A stretch of 64,000 nucleotides of DNA, from positions 1-64,000 of the forward strand of contig JADFUC010002243.1 of the NCBI GenBank assembly GCA_019722365.1, given 5' to 3'. Positions 9,463 through 22,399 of the stretch are shown here, piece by piece; the first letter of the stretch is position 1, and every line of letters begins with the position of its first letter. Made by a program: the position numbers and the translations under genes. This DNA is from Lithospermum erythrorhizon (taxonomy: Eukaryota > Streptophyta > Magnoliopsida > Boraginales > Boraginaceae). The notes under the pieces are model-generated. The model was not told where the DNA came from, did not search any database, and saw only the letters and a program-made list of their open reading frames with translations.

Positions 9463-12416
9463 GAGAACCGATAAATATAGGGAGGGAAGACTACTGCTCT
9501 CTTTTTCTCTTTTCGTTTGCTATTACTTATTCAGGATTAAATACAAATTCTACTTTGGTGTATACCTGCACGTAATTCTTTGCGTCTTTGGTTGATCGCA
9601 TCTTTGTTAGCTGTGTTCACGTGTATTTTATATTTCATAAGTAACTAAGATTTAGTTTTGGCTATTAATCTGGAACATAATAGGTTTATAGTTTTAATTA
9701 GTACCTGCATATTGTTCTCGACGTCTTTTATTGATTTCATCTTTATTAGCTGTATAAATAATAATGCATATTGTTTATTGAAATTATGAACAAATTAGTT
9801 TTATATAATATGCATCAGTTCAGTTTGTGTTTAAAGATGATGAACCAACTGTAGAGCGATACTTTCAGTTCGACTATTGAAACTTTTGATGTCCTTTATC
9901 CATGAGGCATCCTAAGAGATATCTAAACTTAAACATTAAGACCAAATATGTAGGCATGTATGAAACATATAGGAATACTATAAATGAAGATGCGACAAAG
10001 TGACAATTTAGCACCAAAAAACTGGCAAGAGTTCATTTAACTACTAAAATTTATCGAGATATATACCACAAATAATGATGCAACAAAGTGACAACTTAGC
10101 AAAAAAAACACTGGCAAAAGTTCATTTAACTACTTAAATTTGGAGCAGTAAATAATGTGAAGACATATACCATAAATGAAGATGCAACAAAGTGACAAAT
10201 TTCAAGCAGCAAATAATATCGTAAATGATACAAAGAATGATACAGTGAAAATGCTATACTAAGCTAGTGAAGATAATGCCCTCTTATAATGACGTATTAT
10301 GATACAATACGAGCACAGAGTATAAAGATGAAATGAAATGAAAATTAAGTGGACAAAGTAAAGTTCAGAGTATAAAGATGAAATTAAGTGAAGAAAGTAA
10401 ACTAAACTTTATTTACCTACTTATATTTAAGCTAAGACATAATATTAAGAGCGATGTGCTACAAATATGTTACTAAAACATTATAAAAGCAAACTAAACT
10501 TTATCTACTTACTGTACTATAAACATGTTAACCTTATGTACTTACTGTAGTATAAATATGTTATCAAAACAGTATAAAAACTAATAAAGTTAATACTTAC
10601 TTGTAATCATTAATTATGAAACACTATTAACACAAAGTACTAAGAATGAAAAGAGATTAAACTCCAAAGTATTTTTAATACTAAAGGCAGAATTAAAAGA
10701 GACTAATATCCATGACATTTCTTATAAGGGAATAAATAAACACATTACAAGTAAGATAACATAGTAATACACTAAATGCTCAAAGTAAAAATTATATAAA
10801 CTTATGACCTGACCTTCACTTTAAGCTTAGTTGTTGTTCACTTGAAGTTTTGCAATGCAGTTAGGTGTTAAGAATATGGTTGCCTGAAGTATAAGCCTAA
10901 GATATGACCATGGTTTATCATAATCATGACTTAACAAGGTAGGTAAGTAAAATATTGCTAAATACAGTAAAATATTACTAAATGCCAAAAATGTCCTTTT
11001 ATTACCACATAGATATCAAACAACAGTGTAAGGGTAATCAGGAATTCACTATTCACATCATGTCATAATCTTAGTGTTGATTAAAATACCATAAATTTTC
11101 TGAACTTGCAGGAGATATTTTTAAAGTTTAATAATTTTTTATTATCATAAGCTAAGCTAATCTAATCTCTTAATAAAAAATATCAATACAAATGATAAAT
11201 CAAGAATCTTCCACATACCCATTAACCATTTACCTAATTATTATATCATCTACCTAAGATTCTCATCTCAGATTTAAATACAACTATAAGATGATTGTTA
11301 AAATAAAATTATTGTAAAAATTAGTTAATTCTAAATATTTATAACCAAATTTTAAATTTTGAACTTTCATCAACCTGCGTAATTGAGGCTGAAAGCTAAT
11401 AATTACTATTTATTCAATTCATCTATATCTCATTATTAGTAACAAAATGGGTCAATTATAAATTCAATAAATAATACTATCTTAGGAAATATCAAAATTC
11501 AGCATCTATCTATCTCATAAATTAGCAACAATGTATAAACAAATCGAAATTCGATTACATAATTAAGATTAAACAATAATAATAACTATATTTATACCAA
11601 AGAAAAGAAAAGAAAGAAATCAAAAATAATAATAATAAACGAAAAATTAACCCAGAAAACTTAGCTTCATGAATTAAGGTCTGCATGTTCCCAATCGAAG
11701 AAGCCCAGAAGGATCTAAGCATTTTGAGATTATTCCGGCAAGCAACGCCATCGCCAGAAAAAATTCGGCATTTTCTATGTTTGAAGTACAAAATAGAGAT
11801 TATTAAGAAATAGATTATAACAAACAATAAACACAAAATAGAAGTAGATTCTTCAGTGTTAACTTGGTAAAATCCACATAATGATTTTTCTCACACTAAC
11901 AAAAGTAGTAATAACATGATTATTGTTATAAATGACAGCATTTAGTACCCTTGATTCACCGTACAACATTACATGCACAAAGTACCACACCGCAAAGCAC
12001 GAGGCGTCTCACGACCACGTGAGCGGCACGGACACTGCCCTTTATATACTACCAATGATTATTAGGATACTCAACCTGCACATCATTTCAGACACATTCA
12101 TGATAAACTAGCTAGGCGCATAGTAGGAAGGAAAGAAAGTTGCAGCTCACAGTTTGATATGGAATACCTTTAAAGCAAGAAGAAGGGCTATTGTGAAAGA
12201 GAAATAAAATATCAGCAACCTAGCAACTACATGCAGCCATAAAGAGAACAATTTGGCAATTTATTATCATAATGAAACAAGAAAAATAAGCTAAAAGGTA
12301 AATGCAACAACAAGAACCATCATTCTTTATCCACACATAAGCAGGAGAAAGATCTCTGCCTTTCACTAAGCTTCATTCTTTGGCAGAATGGTTTGAGACC
12401 AGAAAGATCTACTTAC
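9463..12416. other. AT-rich region between gene fragments
   Basis: No coding exon was found on either strand. In particular, the missing BSL exons (GDYVDRG region, C-terminus) are not here. A 93-codon open frame at 11555-11836 has no recognisable content. The region holds a short tandem repeat (9982-10230) and a small GC-richer patch near 12000-12045. Confidence 0.5.
9982..10230 (+). repeat. Tandem repeat, ~90-100 bp unit, ~2.4 copies
   Basis: Units begin at about 9982, 10070 and 10173. They share AAATGAAGATGCAACAAAGT and, in the first two, TTCATTTAACTAC. Copies are diverged by a few substitutions and short indels. Confidence 0.7.
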
Positions 12417-15098
12417 GCAATATCACCTGCAGTTGATGGAGATCCATACTCATCAAAAAGACGCATAAGATCTCCAAATTGACCATGCAAATCGCCAAAA
12501 ATCTTGATAGGAGCCTTGAGCTGCAAGACAGTAGGCTCACTGGAAAAAAGTCTCTCTGCACTCTCACAAAGATCTGCTATTTCATTGCAGTCCAAGAAGA
12601 ATTGACGTCTAACAGGAGGCTTCCATCCACGGGGCTTCAGAAGATGTGCAATCACCTAGAAAACAATTTAAAGATGTAGGACAAGAGTTGGTAAATTTCT
12701 ATTATGTTAAAACATATTATTTATAAAGATATAGGTCTAGACACAACTCTCTTGAGTCTGTCAAAAAGAGTTTGTATACAACCTTGTGGACAATATCATA
12801 AATATAATATCAACACTTTTTTCAGAGCTTTTTGTGACTTAAGTGAACAGAATGCAATTATATATTGAGCAACTTGATGCCAGAATAGTGAACATTCAGT
12901 CCATTGAGCAAATGCCAGAGTGAAGTGACTGAAAACTAAATTCTCTCAAAACCTTTCTGTTCACTGTATATTCCTGTTCCAACTTCCAACATGTCAGCAT
13001 ACACTTATTTAATAGTGTATCAAGTGGCCTACATCAAATATAATCACTACAAGTTGATAATCTGACCCTGGCAAAAAAGTCAATTTACCTTTTTCGGCAC
13101 ACTACTGATAGAAGTCTGTCGGTCTAGAAGTTTTCTAGCTGCGGTCGCATTTTCTGGGGTTCCATAACTGACTCTTCTACCTTCATTTTCAAATTGATCG
13201 ATGGAGAGCTGCCTGACCATACCACCTAGAGCCCCACCCGTCTCAGCAGCCACAACCACCTGCATGTATATTTTAGCACATTACATCACAACAAAAACTT
13301 TATTACCAGCATTACATACATTCGAATATAGCAAGACTAGATACCCACAGCACGATGATGAAGCCGTACACCAGCTGGAGCAGAATTTGGGCCAACAGAA
13401 TCGGGTTTAATCATGGTTGACATCTGTTTCCCACTAGGTGTCGCCTCAGCTCCACGATCCCTGTCTGGTAGTTCAACTTCCCCATTACTATTACGAGCTT
13501 TAGCAGCAGCTAGCGTGGCGCATATTGCTTCTGCTTCTGCTGCTGAGGCCTCAACCAGGTACTCGACTCCTTTAGTAAGTTTCCTGGGAAGCAAAATGAA
13601 ATATATAAATAATAGGTCAACTGAGAAACAAAAGTAAGCAATCTGGAGGAACATGTAGTTTGTTGCGTACCGAGAGCCAGAAGGAATAGCATTGTCAGCA
13701 CTAATATCAGTATGCATATCTCCATTCACTGGAGAGGCAACAGGATCACCGACCACAACAGCACCATCAGAGACTGGCCGAGGACTTATCCGTCTTTCTC
13801 TATTTTCGACAACTCCATACCCCCCAGGCAACCTCCCAACAGGTATATGATTTGCGGCTGCGGCTGCTGCTGCAGCATGTGATGCTGCATTTGTGGTCTC
13901 AGCAGCAGCGAGATCTTCAGCAACAAGCAGATCATCCAGCAGTACTCCTAAAAACAAGGATATATTGCAGTTAGAAACCCTTTTGTTTTTCCTCAGCAAT
14001 TGTAAGACATGCCAACATCTAGGTATGCCAGACCACTTGTTTTGCTTATGGCACCCCTTTTAAAAAAGGTCTCATCACGATCTTCCTAGTTAATTGTAAC
14101 ATAAATTACCAGAAGTAAAAGAGACTCCCACGGATTTCCAAAAGAAGTAGACATCACTTGTTGTAACAACTCCCTAGTTGTATAGCCATCTCCATATGAG
14201 ATTTTACTAAATGAGCTCATCATTTGTTGAGGTTGCAACAAATCAAAATAGAGAAGAAGATTATACATGAACTCAAAATATCAGATATGCATTCTAGGAT
14301 TCCTTCATGAACTCATCTTATATAACATCATATAATAAACATTACTTAATCAGTCCGAACTCAAGAAGACAAAAAAGTACAATGCAAGAGAACCGACTAA
14401 ATAATTGGAGGAAAAGCTACATGTTCATTTTCAAATTTAACAAGCATAGAATAACATCAAGTTCCTCACTATGCTGAATGTCATAGGTCCTTCCAGAAGG
14501 ACTTACCACCACGAAGACCACCATAAATAAATATCAAATCACCAATAGCAGCAGCAGCATGTCTACAGCGACGTGTCAGTTCAACAGCAGCATCTCCACC
14601 TGCAGCATCAGCACTGAATTTCCCAGTCCTGGGAGTAGTAACTACTGACTTAGTATCACACCAAACTCCTGCTGCAGTATCCAGAACTACAGAAGAAAGG
14701 GAAATATTTGATTTTATGTTATATGCTATGCTCATTAGACAACTTTTAAGTTTAATCTGCATATACTTTATCAGCTATACAGATAACTTGGAAATCAAAA
14801 AGAACATTAAGAGTAAAGAGAAAACCACTACCTGCAACACTTGATGAGTCCTCAACCATTCGACCGCCACCAAGTGCACCCCCAGATACATGAAGACGAG
14901 CATTAACAAAGACCTAACAGCAGGATCAATGACTTGTTAATACCCACATGTATATCTTTTAAAAAAAGTGAAGGAGAAATAAATGTAATTCCTCACCGCT
15001 GCATGTTGATATCGTCCTGAAGGCGAGACTCCAGGAGCAATGGCCCATTCCCAGCGACCATCTCTATGTTTAGCAAGGCCATATGCACTGTTCAGGGG
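12417..15098 (-). pseudogene. BSL (BSU1-like) Kelch/phosphatase gene, internal seven exons only
   Basis: Seven minus-strand exons with canonical GT-AG borders join in frame for about 428 codons with no stop: 14997-15098, 14832-14913, 14507-14686, 13671-13947, 13349-13583, 13089-13259 and 12417-12655. They encode the end of the Kelch domain (AYGLAKHRDGRWEWAIAPGV, DLIFIYGGLRGG), the Ala-rich linker (AEDLAAAET, HAAAAAAAA), the conserved GALGGMVRQLSIDQFENEGR segment, and the start of the phosphatase up to the GDLHG metal-binding motif (KIFGDLHGQFGDLM). BSL proteins act in brassinosteroid signalling by dephosphorylating the GSK3-type kinase BIN2. The N-terminal Kelch exons are absent upstream to at least 20 kb. 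The last exon ends at a good donor (GC|GTAAGT) but the GDYVDRG exon and the catalytic C-terminus do not follow. I infer a truncated, non-functional copy. The lack of stops suggests recent origin, or exons used elsewhere that I cannot see. Confidence 0.88.
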
Positions 15099-18000
15099 CT
15101 GCAAATTATATTTCAGCATAAAATCGTAGTGAATCATTGTCAGAGAGCCCAATACTAGCACAATTAGCAACATAAGATGGGAAACAGAATCACTACAAGT
15201 CTTGAAAATGCTATCAGAAACAAAATGTCATTGAAAAACAATGATGTGGCAAAAAAAGCCTTACCACCTAACTCTTAACATCCCAAAACAGGAATCAAGA
15301 GTAAAGGAACAATACCAAATTCTCCTAATAAGATCATCATTGTATCATTATCATTGTATCATCAGATCATTGTATCATTGTATCATTCTATATCATATCT
15401 CCTGATGAGATCATTAGTATAATTTATTCAAGTAGAATATCCAAATAACGCTATGTTATTATTAATATCAAGATGATTATGCAATCATGTATCACCAGAT
15501 GATATATATTAGATTGATATTCTATGACCAAGTTCATATGTTTTCCCGGACTAGATACTAAATTACCTCTTATGAATCTCATTTAATCGGTATCAAACAT
15601 TTCTATCATGTATCAAATATGTCATGGATTTGTACTTACATGCATAATTGTCATGCATATATATTTATAAGGTATTTTATTTTAAATTCATCAGAGACAT
15701 CTCTGCCCTATTGAATCGAGAACTATACGTGATTATGAATTTATAATTACATGCCCACCGCTCAGATATACCTTTTATAAGCCTTTGATTCCAAATTCGA
15801 TTATAAATATCTTGTTTAACAACCAAGCAACTCTACATGAGTTCTCAGGGCGCTAATTTATTCATGATAATTTATTTAACTTAGAACTCTTCTAGAGTCT
15901 CTATAAACTATAATCGAATCTTCTATAATATCATGAATATTTAGATCATCAATAATAACTAATCAATAATAACGATACAGTAGGATCAATGCTAACTTAT
16001 ACTAAATAATCTAAATGTCTCATACCACGTGCACAAGAAACAAATATATCATACACTCACATAAAACATAATATAAATATGTAGTTAAACATATATGGCA
16101 TACGATAGACTAAGATATACTGGCAGGATACCTAATAAATGATCATAAATAAATGTGTAATAACGTAGCGCTCGAACTTGTAATCCATTCGGATGACTTT
16201 AGATATTCAAATATTTTTACTTTAACTAAATCGAAGTTAAAGTTCCCAGATACATATCTATGCTTTAGGCATCATAACTCTTTCTTACATGTAAACTAAA
16301 TCCTTATACATATATTCACGTATATTTTAAAGATGCTATATTATAAGTCATATACGCATATCAAGAGCCTATATTTTATTGCTACCAAACATATATATAA
16401 TTTCGATATTCTCCATCACAGCAGTATTAACACTTATAATTTAGTTAGTGCTTTCAGTACAAATCTTTGTGGTAAATCTATTTCGCTTATTTGCGTATAT
16501 ACTTAATATATATCAGAGTAGTATCATACATGATTAGACTGGTCTAAATTTCTCACTTCTATAGTGAGTTTCCTTAGACTGCATCGGGGTATATATTTTA
16601 TTAGTATCATATTTCATTAGACTTCAAGTCTAAATTTCTCACTTATCGCGAGTTTCGCTACTCTTAATCAAGGCTTTTCTTTTGTCATTCATAAATATAT
16701 GTATAGATATATCATCTACTCACTTAAGGAGATAGATTTTAGATCCTTATGTTGCTTCATTATATAGAACTCTTCATTATATGCAATATCTATTGTCGAC
16801 AAACTTTTTCTTTTGGTTCCACCATGTTCATGATAACTGAGATTTCATTATATTCATGAATTTTGTAAAATGTCTTAGACATTAGTTATAGCTGCTATTC
16901 ATGAGATATATTATTCATTTACCTCTTTAGAGGCGATATTTCTCTGCAATTCATTCAATGTCAAATTCGACGGTGGAACTCATATCATTTACAACGGTTC
17001 TTCTCAAAGAACATCCACTTCTATTTTGAGTGTTTACAACTCCGGTGAGTAAGACTTCATTGCTATTCGAGGTCGAATTTATTTGGTAGTGAACTTGCAG
17101 TTCATATCATCCTTATTCATATTTTCTCAACTTCAAGTTCATATTTATTCATTTTTTGACGTATCATCTAATATATGTGGATATTTCAATGTAAAGATAG
17201 TCTATTTTTCGCTTGTATACTATTCTCCCCTCAATGTTGAAACCATTGATATATCACAATGAAAATTACTTCGATAAATTAATTTCACTTCGTATTTTCA
17301 AGTGTATAGATGTACATACATTCCGGTATAATAATCATTTAAAAGTCATTATTTGTGCATGCAGTGTAATATATAATGCACGAAAATTGAGGGTAAAATA
17401 TGCTGCTTCTCGACCAAACCAACTATATCGGGAGTTTTATAATACTTGGCATAACGCGAATGTTGTTACTACAGTGTAATATTCCAATGATCAATTGGGT
17501 ATCGCATGTATCCAACGTGTTCCACAACAAATAACTGAGAGTTTACACTATAGTTTATATAAATTCTTCTTCAAACTTAATAGCTTATTGACTCTTTAAC
17601 GAGTCTCTCAATTAAATATTTAATTATTCTTTCAGATCGCAACTAACCCGACGGCTCCAACTGCTATGCCAAATAAAATTTCATAATTATCAAACTTCCG
17701 ATTTGACAAAAAGTGTATTTTGATATGCAAACATGTTTGTTACTTCATGTAACAATATATTAGCTCTCAGAGCCTTCAATTGATTTTGCTACACTTTTGA
17801 CAAATATTAGCTCTTTTGGAGTCCTCAATACTTTTGTTACATTATTGAAAAATATTAGCTCTTCTAGAACTTACTACTTATTAAACTAATATTAATTACA
17901 ATCTCTAACGTGATATTGCTAGTTTTTCATATGTATGAAATATGGATTTAACAAAATAAGTTGGCGGGATCGATAATCAATTTGTATATGTCAATAGTCA

Positions 18001-19639
18001 CCACTTCAGGGATGTAATGATAATCATTTATTGTTAGTATGAAATCATGAGGTATAAAAAATACCACCACTTCAAGACTAAGCAACATGTAACAAAATAT
18101 TTTTGTAGAGAAAATTATCCATGGTCCATGACATCATATCGAATACATCAATGATGACCAATTTACATCAAATCGTATGTGTGCATAGTTGGAAAATTTA
18201 ATTTATAAGGTACTTCTGGACCTAGAAAAATTCGTAAACAATGCATATTTACTATGAATTTATATTCCTTCAAGGAACAAGATGCGGAGCTCTTTCCGAG
18301 TTTTCACTAATTTTTACATCGCTTCATATCAGGATAACATTAGCTTCCCTTGTTATTAAGTAGTAAATTTTTTTTTTCGTCACTTCAACATATGACTTGA
18401 ATTATACAACATATAAACAAGTTGCACACTTATAAATAATATATACCACTTCAAGGGTATAATCAATCGCTTCAAGAGTTAACCACTTCGTAAGTATATA
18501 CATGTATATTAACATAATCATGCTATGTCTTTCAAAGCGAGTCAAATAATGTTGGTATATTCCACCATTTTCTCTTGCCGCCTTCTGCACTAACAATACT
18601 ATGTAATTTAAACTCAGCGTAAATCGATTACGCATCAAGACTGACCAACTCAAGAGCAGATACATATTTAGATCAAGTATAGTTTAATGCCTACACACTC
18701 ATTCGATGTCATTCGCTAGGTACTTCAACCTAAAAGAAACGATAGGCAAGAATTAAATCTCGTAAAATCCATTCCATGTAATTGAATATGTATTCTTTAT
18801 ATAATACGTAGTTCTGTCTCATAAGTGAATTCATATGATTCATATCATTGTCAAAAATAATGAATATTTACATAAAATTCTTTTAGAATATTCAAAGCCC
18901 TTAATTACTTGTCCATCAATTTTAATTATTTTAATCTTCTGAACTAGTCTTCTAGACTACTAGTGATAATAATATTTTAGCTTTCGTAAAATTGGGTCTT
19001 CAAGACACATCAAAAGGTTTAAATATATTTGAGCTAAATTATTATAATTTTTTCATAAAGTTGTGAATAATTTATTATGACTACAAATCTTGTGGGTTAG
19101 TCTTTTGGAATAATAGTTCTTATCAGTTAGTCTAATTAAATCTATGAATCAATTATTAACCTCCGTAATAAGTCAAACAAATAGGACAAATATATCAAAA
19201 TGAATTACTAATAAATATTTTGAGATTCAGTTAGTTAGATAACTTGACCATGCATCAAATATAAGGAAATATTAGGACATACACATTACTTACAAATTTA
19301 AGAAGCAAATTTACTACCAACCAAGATTTTTTTTTCTTTTAGCTCAGATATTAAGGCATAGAAGAAATTAATGTAATAAATTTATATACTCAGAGCATAA
19401 TAATATAATTCAATCCTCGAGATTAAAGCAAAATCTTCAACAAATAATGATAAGTACTTAATAAATGTACCGACGCGAGAAAGGAACGATTTAGTTCGCA
19501 TCACTTTGATGACTGGGATTTAGCTCTAGAAAGCATATCGGCTATTCTAATATTTTTCTACATTACATTCTATGGCAATGTATTCACCGATTAAGTCAAA
19601 GTTCACGAGCTAACGTGTTATGAATATAACCTAAAGAAC
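15099..19639. other. AT-rich non-coding region, possibly intron or old retroelement sequence
   Basis: No recognisable exon occurs on either strand. The text is rich in short self-complementary motifs such as AACTTCAAGTT, CTCACTTCTATAGTGAG and CTCACTTATCGCGAG (16550-16660) and in recurring CACTTCAAG. At 17755-17880 an ATATTAGCTCT unit recurs about every 50 nt, three times. This patterning suggests old retrotransposon LTR or internal sequence, but no retroelement protein can be read. Confidence 0.4.
17755..17880 (+). repeat. Short tandem repeat with ~50-bp period, ~2.5 copies
   Basis: ATATTAGCTCT starts copies at about 17757, 17806 and 17854. Each is followed by a diverged TTTTG-C/T-TACA-TTTTGA stretch. 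Confidence 0.6.
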
Positions 19640-19954
19640 AATATAAAACTGCAGAAAAATAGCGGCCTGAAGGAAAGTGTGGAAGTTTGAGTCCCCGCTA
19701 CATCTGATCGCTTGAGATTTTGGGCGGTAGCTGCATCCGTAGCTTATCGCTTGGCCGCCTCCCGTATTAGAGATAGAATTCATAATGTCTTTTATGTGTT
19801 CGTTTATAGCATGTTCCGGATGAATCTCTACATTCTTAGCCTGCACCGTGAACTGGTGAGGATCTTACCTGGCGGAGCAAGTTCTCATGGTGACTTTCGA
19901 ATGATTTTTATTTATAAATTCCCTCGAGGTCAAAATTTTATTAGGTGGGTAGAT
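19640..19954 (+). mobile_element. Ty3-gypsy pol 3' end remnant, left of the left LTR
   Basis: The stretch 19690-19950 parallels 26590-27030, the 3' end of pol inside the neighbouring element. Shared features are a TTGAGATTTTGG start, then a TAGAATTCATAATGTCTTT block (the family's R-I-H-N-V-F-H region), AGGATCTTACCT, and a polypurine-like GGTGGGTAGA before the LTR. An intact element would not have pol sequence here, so this is the tail of a second copy that shares the LTR at 19955-22272. The rest of that copy is missing to the left. Confidence 0.75.
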
Positions 19955-22272
19955 TGAAATAACCTGCCCGCATAAGTATTATTTTAACATTGTTCGGGGT
20001 AGAAATAAGCCAGACAGTTCGAGTCATGTTGTTAAACCGAGACGAGTTTTCAAACCGCAAACCAATCGGGACTTAACACTTTACTAAATATCTACCACCA
20101 ACTCTCCTTCTCACTATTCATCATCATCCAAAACACACCAAACCCCCTTCCCCATTTGTGTTGGCCGAAATTTCCCTAAGGGAATTTTTTTTTGCTCCTC
20201 CATTTTCCTTCTCTTCCATTGTTTCTCAAGCTCTATAAATTTGTTGAACATCTTCTCCTCATCATCTTCTACACACCAAGGTAAGAAAGTTTGAAGCTTT
20301 GTGATATTTTCTTAAGTTATGGAGAGTTGACTTTTAGTTTGACTTCGTTGACTTTTGAATTTTGAGACTTTAAACGGTATGTAAGTTTCATCTAAATATG
20401 AATTAAGTGATTTGAAAGTATTATAATCGATTTTTGGGGTCAAATGTACGATTTTGAATAGAGTTGACTTTTGTTGACTTTTTTCAAATTCCTTTAAATT
20501 TTATTATGATGTTATCGACTTAATATAGTTGTTTCTGGAGTATGCTTTGATTTTTATGTGGACTGCGTAGATTATGCCGATTCGAGCCGGGTAAAAGTCG
20601 AAGAGTATTTTGGGGTTTTGATTAAAGATTGTTATAAAAGGATAAATTAGTTGAGGAAAATGATTTCTGGTGCTGATTAAAATTTGCTTAAAATGTTATT
20701 TCTAAGTATGGCTTACGATTATGGGGGCTTAGTCGACGGTTGAAATTGCCATTTTAATTATCATCTAAACATTAGTAATTTATATACTTAAGTCATAATT
20801 TGATACTAAAACGGGCTGAAAAAGCTAGAAATCAATTAAAATCGGAGTTAAAATAGTAGTGTTGTAATTGCACTGATCGGGTGTTTCTCAAGCCAAAGGA
20901 GCATTGGTACAGTGCACGCGTGACTGGGGCCAGGCGGTATGCATATTATATCATACCAAGGTGAGTAATTATTTCACGGTGTAAATTAACTTACCAAATT
21001 GTGAATGTATATATGTATGTATATTTTGTATCGATTATGGTTGAATATGAATTACCGCTGGGTACGGATTGACGTTGTTTTGCGATTCATCGACGCTTGG
21101 TGGTGCTAAGTCAGACAGATAAGTGCTCTCGGACTATTTTGGTCATTTTGATGTTTAAAGTGTTTTGTTGGTTGAGCTGCATTTAGCCAGCGCGAGTCGA
21201 TGATGCACGCTGAGTCAGATTATCCGTAATCGCTCTTTATATCTCGGGGTATAAGTGTGGTGTTTTGCCTTGCGACCTCGCTACGAGAGCGGCTGGTTAG
21301 CTTATGTCGACGGGGCATAAGCCCCCGCAGTTGGAGGTTGATTATTATATGCCATTCGTAGAAATCCGGATTTATATCGAGTTGATCGGAAGGCTTGTGC
21401 TTGTGTCAATGTCGAGTTGATTGAGTCATGAAGCGCGGCTCGAATACCGAGCCGGGATTGAGCCGATATCAAGTGGATTTGAGTAAGCACTAGTTTGGCC
21501 GGGCAGAGCTGGCGGAGTCGACGGTTCAGTTGGTTAGTCGTGGATGCCTTATTGCGTTGTTTATAGAGTGTAGTCGCGACTTCATTTGGGTATGATTACA
21601 TTGATTTCTTTTGAAATGTATGATTATCATTTTTATTGTCCTTATCAATATTTATGTTAGTCAATGAGCCTATAAATTTATGCATGTTTACAATGAATTC
21701 ACTAATGACTTATATATATTATGGCCTTTACGCTTGTATTTAAACATTCCAGAATACTCATCTATCCTATGCGGAATTAATTATTTTAATTTACACTCAA
21801 GCGAGAGCTAAGCACTTTTCACTCGAGATAAGATTCACTGTTTTCTCGCAGCCTACACCCTATTCAAGCATGGGCGGCATTTATTTGTGCCAGTTGATGT
21901 GGCGCCGGCAAAGATTTTCGGTCTCAGTTCGAGTGATCGCGCTTAGAGCCTAGTGAAATTCATGGCAGAATCCTCACGCCTTTGTCGTTGTTTTTATTGT
22001 AGTTCGATTCCTCTATTTGTTGTTATTTCGATTTCGTAACGAGTCAGATGTTGATATTTTGTAGTTTGGTCGATTGTTATATATATGGCAAGTATGTGGT
22101 TGTGAAACACCCACGATTTAATCATTTTCTTTAAAAGTCGTTTTTGTGTTTTGTTTTATTGGGTTATTTCGTGATGTATCTTTTAAATTTCGAAGTCATG
22201 CATCGAATTCGTGACTCGTGCTTAGGATTTGACGATTCTAACTCAGGCGGCCGACTGGGGCGGGTCGTGATA
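19955..22272 (+). repeat. Left LTR of the Ty3-gypsy element
   Basis: Begins TGAAATAACCTGCCCGCATA and ends GGCGGGTCGTGATA, close to the usual chromovirus LTR ends. It matches 27031-29128 throughout, including the TTGACTTTTGTTGACTTTT block, the ATGGTTGAATA block and the CACTCGAGATAAG block. Length is about 2.3 kb. Confidence 0.85.
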
Positions 22273-22290
22273 ATTTGCACGAGCTTAGGT
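22273..22290 (+). other. Degenerate primer-binding site
   Basis: Directly after the LTR, TTGCACGAGCTTAGG resembles the initiator-tRNA(Met) primer-binding site TGGTATCAGAGC used by plant LTR elements, with deletions and changes. Confidence 0.45.
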
Positions 22291-22399
22291 TTCGTATTTT
22301 TGGTTGTCCGTGGTGTCATGTGCCTATTCGAAGCCAAGCTCGAAAGGTTTTGCCGAGTCTTTTCTGAAGGTCTAAGTCTTTCTTTCTCGCTTTTCCTAG

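Noticed and set aside
13510..13725. Extra frames over the BSL exons, including 13201-13410 and 13413-13637 on the plus strand
   Set aside because: They are shadows of the real minus-strand exons.
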